Notes under the pieces: model-generated
Told to the model about the DNA's origin: nothing
The model's database searches: none
The model's input: only the letters and a program-made list of their open reading frames with translations
NCBI RefSeq assembly: GCF_042697365.1
Contig: NZ_CP137604.1
DNA length: 64,000 nt
Reading direction: 5' to 3' (one strand)
Source of the DNA: Brucella pseudintermedia
GTDB lineage: Bacteria; Pseudomonadota; Alphaproteobacteria; Rhizobiales; Rhizobiaceae
Shown here: positions 59,374 to 64,000 of the stretch, piece after piece
Numbering within the stretch: the first letter of the stretch is position 1
Layout of the letters: each line of letters begins with the position of its first letter
Translations under genes and position numbers: made by a program

Positions 59374-60504
59374 TTACATGCCAGACGGCGCGAGAACCGA
59401 TGTCATCAGGTCGTCGTTCCATTCGCCCGTGACCTTGAAATGGGCTGCTGCGCCAAGTTCAAAAGCCTCGATCAGGTTGTGGTTCACATAGGCATAGATA
59501 CCGGGCTGCTCGAACGTATAGAGGGCTGCTCCGGCTGTGCCGCCCGGAATGAACCAGGTTTCCTGATCGACATCGGGCGGCGTGTTGAACTTGCCGTTCG
59601 CCCAGACATAATCCCCGTGGCCGCCGATCAGATGCGGCCTGGTATCGCGATTGGCCTGCGAATGGACGATGAAGACCCTCTCGCCAACCGCCGCCGTCAT
59701 CGCCTTGTCGCCGGTCAGCGCGCCGACAGCGCCGTTGAAAACGACATGGGTCGGGGTGAGGGTGCGCATGACTTTGAGCGTGTCTTCATACGAGTCGCCC
59801 GGTGCATCGTATTTCTTGTATTTGCCATTCTCGTCACGCGGCACATAGAAATCCTGCTCGCCGACATAGTAGATCTTGTCGTAGGTCAGGGCCTTGCCCT
59901 TGCCGTCGTGCAATCCCTCGCGAGGCAGCACCATGACCGCGCCGTTCATGCCCGAAACGACATGCCACGGCACCATTCCGGTAGGCGCGCAGTGGTAGAC
60001 GAAGACGCCAGGCTTGGTGGCCTTGAAACGCAGGATCGTCTTCTCGCCCGGATTGATTTCGGTCAGCGCGCCGCCGCCCAAGGCACCCGTCGCCGCGTGG
60101 AAATCGATATTGTGCATCAGCGTGTTGGTTTCGGGGTTGATGAGGGTCAGCTCGAGATAATCGTCCTGATGCACAACCATCAGCGGGCCCGGAACAGTGC
60201 CGTTGAACGCCATGGCGTGAACTTCCGTTCCCGCATCGTCGATGATGATTTTCTTTTCCTCGATCACCATGGTGAATTCGACCACCTTGGGGCCACCCTC
60301 CGCGACCTGGGTGTGAGCATGCACGAAGGGAGGGTCCACCAACTCCACCTTCTGGCGCGGCAGTGCCGCTATCTCCGCAGCGCTTGCCTTCCGCACCGCG
60401 CCCTGTCCCCAGGCCGATGTGGTTGCCAGCACCGGCCCGAGCGCCCCAGCCAGGGCGGCTCCGGCCAATATGCTGCGGCGGCTGATTTGCATCTGGTCGA
60501 CCAT
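59374..60504 (-). CDS. nirK: Copper-containing nitrite reductase
   Basis: A 376-residue two-cupredoxin enzyme that reduces nitrite to NO in the periplasm. A Tat signal (ISRRSILAGAALAGALGP) is followed by the first cupredoxin with MHNIDFHAATGALGG and VFVYHCAPTGMVPWHVVSGMNG (type 1 Cu Cys and His, type 2 Cu His). The second cupredoxin carries VGGHGDYVW and the final type 2 His in AYVNHNLIEAFELGA. The length and motifs match class I NirK of Ochrobactrum/Rhizobium. TTGA-N6-TCAA lies 78 bp upstream. nirV follows. Confidence 0.97.
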   Translation of the reverse strand: MVDQMQISRRSILAGAALAGALGPVLATTSAWGQGAVRKASAAEIAALPRQKVELVDPPFVHAHTQVAEGGPKVVEFTMVIEEKKIIIDDAGTEVHAMAFNGTVPGPLMVVHQDDYLELTLINPETNTLMHNIDFHAATGALGGGALTEINPGEKTILRFKATKPGVFVYHCAPTGMVPWHVVSGMNGAVMVLPREGLHDGKGKALTYDKIYYVGEQDFYVPRDENGKYKKYDAPGDSYEDTLKVMRTLTPTHVVFNGAVGALTGDKAMTAAVGERVFIVHSQANRDTRPHLIGGHGDYVWANGKFNTPPDVDQETWFIPGGTAGAALYTFEQPGIYAYVNHNLIEAFELGAAAHFKVTGEWNDDLMTSVLAPSGM

Positions 60505-60582
60505 CGATACTCTCCTTTACGATAGGACCGAGCATTTCCTGCTCTGTCCTCACGACTATAAAAAAGGCCGTATGGATGGTCC

Positions 60583-60596
60583 TTGACTGCGATCAA
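60583..60596. promoter_or_regulatory. NnrR/FNR-type site upstream of nirK
   Basis: A perfect TTGA-CTGCGA-TCAA palindrome (60583-60596), extended by CCT/AGG on the outside. It is centred 85 bp upstream of the nirK ATG, a good position for activation. A separate AT-rich palindrome ATACTTAAGTAT lies at 60624-60635. Confidence 0.8.
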
Positions 60597-60719
60597 GGTG
60601 GTGCGGAAAATCGGTCAATATTAATACTTAAGTATCAAAGGGTTATGCTGATTTGTTGATTAATGTTCTGTCTTGTTTGCGCTGGCGCAAAGGCTCAGCG
60701 GCACGTTCCGGTCAAAGAG

Positions 60720-60753
60720 AAACCAGCGGACGGTTGGCACCGTTCGCTGGTTT
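60720..60753 (-). terminator. Terminator of the DUF59/DUF2249/membrane protein operon
   Basis: AAACCAGCG (60720-60728) pairs with CGCTGGTTT (60745-60753), and ACGGT pairs with ACCGT inside. On the minus strand it is followed by a T-rich CTCTTTG. It lies 66 bp after the DUF59 gene stop. Confidence 0.8.
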
Positions 60754-60818
60754 CGAGGATGGCTGGAGCGGTTGCTTTTTAAAAGGAAATGTTGAAACCG
60801 CGATCTCCTGTTTTCCGA

Positions 60819-61136
60819 TTACGCGCCAAACCGGGCCTGTACTTCAGGCGCTGCCATTTCCGGAATCCACTGCGGTTCGTAGACGAGTTCCACCTTCACC
60901 GCGTGAACGCCTTCGACAGATGCGGCGCTGGCGCGCACGGCCTCGGTGAGGAAGCCGGCCGCAGGGCAGCCGGGCGTGGTGGTCGTCATGCAGATATCGA
61001 CAATGCCGCCGTCCTTAATGTCGATGCTGTAGATCATGCCGAGATCAATCAGGTTGAATCCGAGTTCGGGATCGAGCACCAGACGCAGATTTTCGACGAT
61101 CTGCTGCTCCATACCGGCATGGGCTATGGCATCCAT
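60819..61136 (-). CDS. MIP18/DUF59 metal-sulfur cluster assembly factor
   Basis: A 105-residue one-domain protein of the MIP18/PaaD/SufT (DUF59) family: VLDPELGFNLIDLGMIYSIDI, then MTTTTPGCPAAGFLTEAVRA with the reactive Cys, and VKVELVYEPQWIPEMAAPEVQARFG. Such proteins help insert or repair iron-sulfur clusters. The frame continues far upstream (to 61700), but that part overlaps the DUF2249 gene in another frame. I chose ATG 61136, which has GAGG eight bases upstream. Confidence 0.85.
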   Translation of the reverse strand: MDAIAHAGMEQQIVENLRLVLDPELGFNLIDLGMIYSIDIKDGGIVDICMTTTTPGCPAAGFLTEAVRASAASVEGVHAVKVELVYEPQWIPEMAAPEVQARFGA

Positions 61137-61141
61137 GGCAG

Positions 61142-61675
61142 CTACCTCGGCTCTGCGACGCGGATCATGATGCGATAGGCATTGCCGGTCTCGTCGAGAT
61201 TGCCGACCCATGCGTGGCCGCGTTTTTCCAGCTCTGGAAAGAGAAACAGGGGCTCGCGGTGCAGGAGGGCGAAGAGAACGGCGCCGACGGGCATAGCCTC
61301 CACTTCGGCAAGAATGCGCACCATGGGTTCCGGCGGCTGCATGTCCGAGCAGTCGAGATAGCGCGAGGGTTCCGGCCAGACTTCCGGCGAAACGACATTC
61401 TGCGAAAACTGCAATTCTCGCTTGGCGTCCGCGACGGGGCAAAAAAGCACCTGCCAGTCGCCGTTCTCCAGAGGCTCGGCTTTTGCGGAAAAGCCTTTCC
61501 GTTCCATGACGCTGAAAAGCGGTGCCGGTTTGAACGGCGCGATCAATTGCAGGCTTTGCCCCGGGGCAAGACCGTCCACTGCTTCCATGATGGCATTGAA
61601 CGGCTCCACGCCGCCCCTGATCAGCGGGCGCACGTCCAGCACATAGTGTGCGATGTCCTGAACTGAGGGTTTCAT
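61142..61675 (-). CDS. DUF2249 double-region protein
   Basis: A 177-residue soluble protein. The N-terminal ~75 residues (LDVRPLIRGGVEPFNAIMEAVDGLAPGQSLQLIAPFKPAPLFSVMERKGF) match the DUF2249 (TusA-like) fold. The second half (LDCSDMQPPEPMVRILAEVEAMPVGAVLFALLHREPLFLFPELEKRGHAWVG) repeats the same fold. It has two visible DUF2249 copies in tandem. DUF2249 is recurrent beside denitrification and hemerythrin genes; its chemistry is unknown. It overlaps the membrane protein gene by four bases (ATGA) and leaves five bases before the DUF59 start. Confidence 0.85.
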   Translation of the reverse strand: MKPSVQDIAHYVLDVRPLIRGGVEPFNAIMEAVDGLAPGQSLQLIAPFKPAPLFSVMERKGFSAKAEPLENGDWQVLFCPVADAKRELQFSQNVVSPEVWPEPSRYLDCSDMQPPEPMVRILAEVEAMPVGAVLFALLHREPLFLFPELEKRGHAWVGNLDETGNAYRIMIRVAEPR

Positions 61676-63039
61676 TTCGATCTCCTGAAAATTGGTTCAC
61701 CGGCGTAGATCAGATGCGGCAGGCTTGCCCCTTTTGGCAGACGCAGGCCGTTGGGTACATCAAGAAGCCGCCGGGCGCGAAAGAAGTGCACGGTCAAGGC
61801 AAATATGGCGATGAGATTCAAACTTGCGGCCACGCGGAACACGGTCGGATAAGCGGCGATCAGGGCCAGCGTCCCGATTGCGACGCCGCTATAATAAAGA
61901 GCGAACCATTGCCGCGCACGGTGTTCGCTGACCATATCCTGCACGCGCGGCGTCGGCGCGCGTCCCATGAAAGGGCCATAGCATTCCAGCCAGGTCAGGA
62001 ACGGTATGATCTTGTAGAGCTGGGCGAGGCTGAGGCCGCTCAGCCAGCCGAAGGCGAACAGATAGACCAGAGCGGCGATCATCTGGTCGGACATGCCAGT
62101 CCGGAACAGGGCAATCGCCAGCAGGAGCGAAAGTCCAAGCGCAATGAAAGCCGGAATACTGGCGGCGCTGTTCAATTCAATCGTCTTGCGTTTGCGCTGC
62201 CGGTAGATCGCCTGAATATCGATCATATAAAGGGCGATGCAGGCGATGCCGGGAACGAGGGCCGCTGTGACGGCAATCCCCACCGATCCCGCTTCCAGCG
62301 CTGCGATGACGATCCCGGCTGCAAGGATGGTAAGGGCGGCAACGCCCTCCCACCAGAGGATTCGGGTTGTCTGCCGCACGGCATCGGGCGACAGCATGAA
62401 CATGGTCAGCAGCCTGTAGCTGACGCCCATGGCGGTAAAGGTCATCCACCCGCCAAGGCCAAGCGCGGCGTGAACCGGCAAGGCCGCTCCCGCAATATCG
62501 AGCAGAATGGCCTGTTCCGCCAGTCCGGAAAGCGCGAAGGTGAAAACGCTGCCAAGAAGGGCGGTTGTCAGAAGGCAGCAAATACCGGCTGCGACGAACC
62601 GCGCTGGCATGGCGATCGGGCGGGCAAGCCAGAGCGTCATGCCCAATATTGCAAAAATGATCGAGAAGCCGCAGGTCAGCAGAATGCCGGAGACCGGCAG
62701 CAGCCAAGCCGGGCTTTCCGCCAGCCCCGCCATGCCCGCAAAGCCGGTGAGCAGGCCGCAAAGGCCCGTCACCAGCAAAAGCAAGGCGGGGAGGCTTGCG
62801 CCGCTTCCCCATAAGGGCCTGTTCACCAGAACCGGCACGAATTGCATGAGCGCGCCGCTCATGAGCAAGGCCAGCCATCCGATGGAAATGGCGTGCACGA
62901 CGATGAGCGTTTCGGCGGCGCGTATTCCATGAGCCGGAAAGCCGAAACCGCCTGCCATCAATCCAAGCCCAAAGACGAGGAAAGCCAGCGAAGCGGTAAA
63001 ATAGGACAGGGTCCAACGGGAAAGCGTCGCGCCGATCAT
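61672..63039 (-). CDS. Twelve-helix NnrS/heme-copper-oxidase-like membrane protein
   Basis: A 455-residue polytopic protein with about twelve helices and several conserved-looking His: VVHAISIGWLALLMSGALMQF, LPVHAALGLGGWMTFTAMGVSY. The layout resembles the heme-copper oxidase subunit I fold and the NnrS family of NO-responsive membrane proteins, without the classic binuclear-centre motifs. It may carry heme. It is operonic with the DUF2249 and DUF59 genes, with a weaker FNR-like site 415 bp upstream beyond the small DUF2249 gene. Confidence 0.7.
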   Translation of the reverse strand: MIGATLSRWTLSYFTASLAFLVFGLGLMAGGFGFPAHGIRAAETLIVVHAISIGWLALLMSGALMQFVPVLVNRPLWGSGASLPALLLLVTGLCGLLTGFAGMAGLAESPAWLLPVSGILLTCGFSIIFAILGMTLWLARPIAMPARFVAAGICCLLTTALLGSVFTFALSGLAEQAILLDIAGAALPVHAALGLGGWMTFTAMGVSYRLLTMFMLSPDAVRQTTRILWWEGVAALTILAAGIVIAALEAGSVGIAVTAALVPGIACIALYMIDIQAIYRQRKRKTIELNSAASIPAFIALGLSLLLAIALFRTGMSDQMIAALVYLFAFGWLSGLSLAQLYKIIPFLTWLECYGPFMGRAPTPRVQDMVSEHRARQWFALYYSGVAIGTLALIAAYPTVFRVAASLNLIAIFALTVHFFRARRLLDVPNGLRLPKGASLPHLIYAGEPIFRRSK

Positions 63040-63073
63040 CTCAATTCGTCCCGGACATTGCGCCTACAAGACT

Positions 63074-63361
63074 TCAGTGATTGCCGCAGCTACATTCGTG
63101 GTCCGCGCCGTGATGAACTTTCTGGCGGCCGATCTCGACCCGCCACAACGGACCAGTTTCCTTGTAGACCCACGAGAACAGGCCTGGATTGCGGGTTTCG
63201 AGCTGGCGGCGCAGCGGAATGGGATCGTGATCGTTGATGATTTCCAGCGCATCGCCGGGTTCAAGCGCATCGATCATTGAGAAGATCGTCGCGTGCCGCG
63301 AAATGGGCGGTATGGTGCGAACGTCGATTACCGGGGAGGGGGAGACAGGTTCTGCCGACAT
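63074..63361 (-). CDS. Small DUF2249 protein with His/Cys tail
   Basis: A 95-residue single-domain DUF2249 protein (VIDVRTIPPISRHATIFSMIDALEPGDALEIINDHDPIPL, then FSWVYKETGPLWRVEIGRQK). It ends in a metal-binding-like tail VHHGADHECSCGNH. The family member in the downstream gene lacks this tail. It is the first gene of the operon, 34 bp before the twelve-helix protein. The tail suggests Zn, Fe or heme handling. Confidence 0.85.
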   Translation of the reverse strand: MSAEPVSPSPVIDVRTIPPISRHATIFSMIDALEPGDALEIINDHDPIPLRRQLETRNPGLFSWVYKETGPLWRVEIGRQKVHHGADHECSCGNH

Positions 63362-63453
63362 CTTGTTGTTCCGTGGCTGTCAGGCTTCGAAGCATGATGA
63401 CGACAGCCGCATCATCATTCGAGCCATTCTAGAGTGACAGGCGCAGACCGGAT

Positions 63454-63467
63454 TTGTTGTATCTCAA
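63454..63467. promoter_or_regulatory. Weaker FNR/NnrR-like site upstream of the DUF2249 operon
   Basis: TTGTT-GTAT-CTCAA fits TTGAT-N4-ATCAA with one mismatch per half-site. It is centred 99 bp before the 63361 ATG. Confidence 0.5.
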
Positions 63468-63557
63468 AGAAGACGGGAAATTCTGTCCGATATTCATTCG
63501 ATCGATGATGCGGGGCGGGCAGTCTTGTTGCCCCCCGCACTGATTCTTGAAACGGCG

Positions 63558-64000
63558 TTACTGGTTGATTTCCGGCTCGACGAGCTTCTTCAGCTTTTCG
63601 AGGGATTCCTGCCAACCGAGATAGCAGGCTTCGGCCGGAATTATATCCGGCACGCCTTCCTGCTCGATGTTGATTTCGGTCCCGACCGATACGGCTTTCA
63701 GCGTGATCGTGACTTTCATTTCGCCCGGCAGGTTCGGATCGTCGAAACTGTCCGTATAGACGAGCTTTTCTCCCGGAACGAGCTCGACATATGTGCCGCC
63801 GAATGAATGGCTTTGGCCCGTCGTAAAATTCCGGAAAGACATTCTGTGCTTGCCGTCCACTTTTGCCTCCAGCTCATGGACAGTGCAGACAAAGCCATAG
63901 GGCGGCAGCCAGCTTGCCATGGCGTCCGGCTCGATGAAAGCGCGATAGACCTTCTCCGGCTTGGCGGCGAAGACACGGTGCAGGCGAATTGTGCTGGGCA
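63558..64000 (-). CDS. START/SRPBCC (AHSA1-like) domain protein, 5' end outside window
   Basis: Reading from the right edge, the frame encodes PSTIRLHRVFAAKPEKVYRA, then FIEPDAMASWLPPYGFVCTV and the rest, ~147 visible residues ending at 63558. This is a near-complete activator-of-Hsp90-ATPase-homologue-1-like SRPBCC domain: helix-grip fold with GKHRMSFRNFTTGQSHSFGGTYVELVPGEKLVYTDSF, then CYLGWQESLEKLKKLVEPEI. An ATG at 63920 is only internal. The family binds hydrophobic ligands; function here is unknown. It runs into the DUF2249 gene's promoter region. Confidence 0.85.
   Translation of the reverse strand, partial: PSTIRLHRVFAAKPEKVYRAFIEPDAMASWLPPYGFVCTVHELEAKVDGKHRMSFRNFTTGQSHSFGGTYVELVPGEKLVYTDSFDDPNLPGEMKVTITLKAVSVGTEINIEQEGVPDIIPAEACYLGWQESLEKLKKLVEPEINQ

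Noticed and set aside
61648..62814. A 388-residue plus-strand open frame opposite the twelve-helix protein
   Set aside because: Antisense shadow with His/Gln/Arg-rich composition typical of reversed membrane-protein sequence.

Overview
This window looks like a chromosome segment of a denitrifying alphaproteobacterium of the Rhizobiales, most likely the Brucella/Ochrobactrum group. This is inferred from gene families and gene order (rplM-rpsI, argC, an agmatinase, a NirK/NorCBQD/NnrR denitrification island, two Ku proteins with LigD, DUF982 and DUF2842 proteins). No database search was possible. Most genes are GC-rich and tightly packed. The exception is an accessory block of about 6.4 kb, from roughly 31.45 to 37.9 kb.

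Layout. 0-10.3 kb: an exopolysaccharide locus with a polyprenyl-phosphate glycosylphosphotransferase, an O-antigen ligase/polymerase-like protein, a GT4 glycosyltransferase, a Wza-type export lipoprotein, a Wzc/GumC-like co-polymerase with a degenerate ATPase domain, and a CelD-like acyltransferase. A spermidine-synthase-like gene and a ynfA homologue lie among them. 10.3-20.5 kb: housekeeping genes (ctaA, argC, agmatinase, rpsI-rplM, metY), a few envelope and small proteins, and an orphan Flp pilin gene. 20.6-31.1 kb: a catabolic module. A ROK regulator and a PIG-L deacetylase are transcribed leftward. Diverging from them is an overlapping operon with a sugar ABC transporter, an argininosuccinate-lyase-like enzyme, a MalK-type ATPase and a PfkB kinase. 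31.37 kb: tRNA-Val(TAC). 31.45-37.9 kb: accessory DNA with an intact IS3-family element carrying a 4-bp target duplication, a second truncated copy fused in frame to a host gene, an orphan flagellin gene with a CtrA-type site, a large unknown membrane protein and an IS5-type transposase remnant.

38-43.5 kb: a DNA end-joining cluster of ku, ligD, a second ku and topoisomerase IB. 43.5-51 kb: stress and envelope proteins, a secreted amidohydrolase, an AI-2E-family permease and a TAXI-TRAP transporter pair. 51-63.4 kb: a denitrification island with norD-norQ-norB-norC, norF-norE, a 51-residue membrane protein plus a hemerythrin, nnrR, nirV-nirK, and a compact module of DUF59, two DUF2249 proteins and a 12-TM membrane protein. 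Three near-perfect TTGN8CAA palindromes and one weaker site mark the promoters expected to be controlled by NnrR/FNR-type regulators. The right edge cuts a START/AHSA1-type gene.

The two most promising undescribed systems are the PIG-L/ASL-like/PfkB sugar operon, which may cleave and recycle an acetylamino-sugar conjugate that carries a four-carbon acid, and the DUF59-DUF2249-membrane protein module tied to denitrification.
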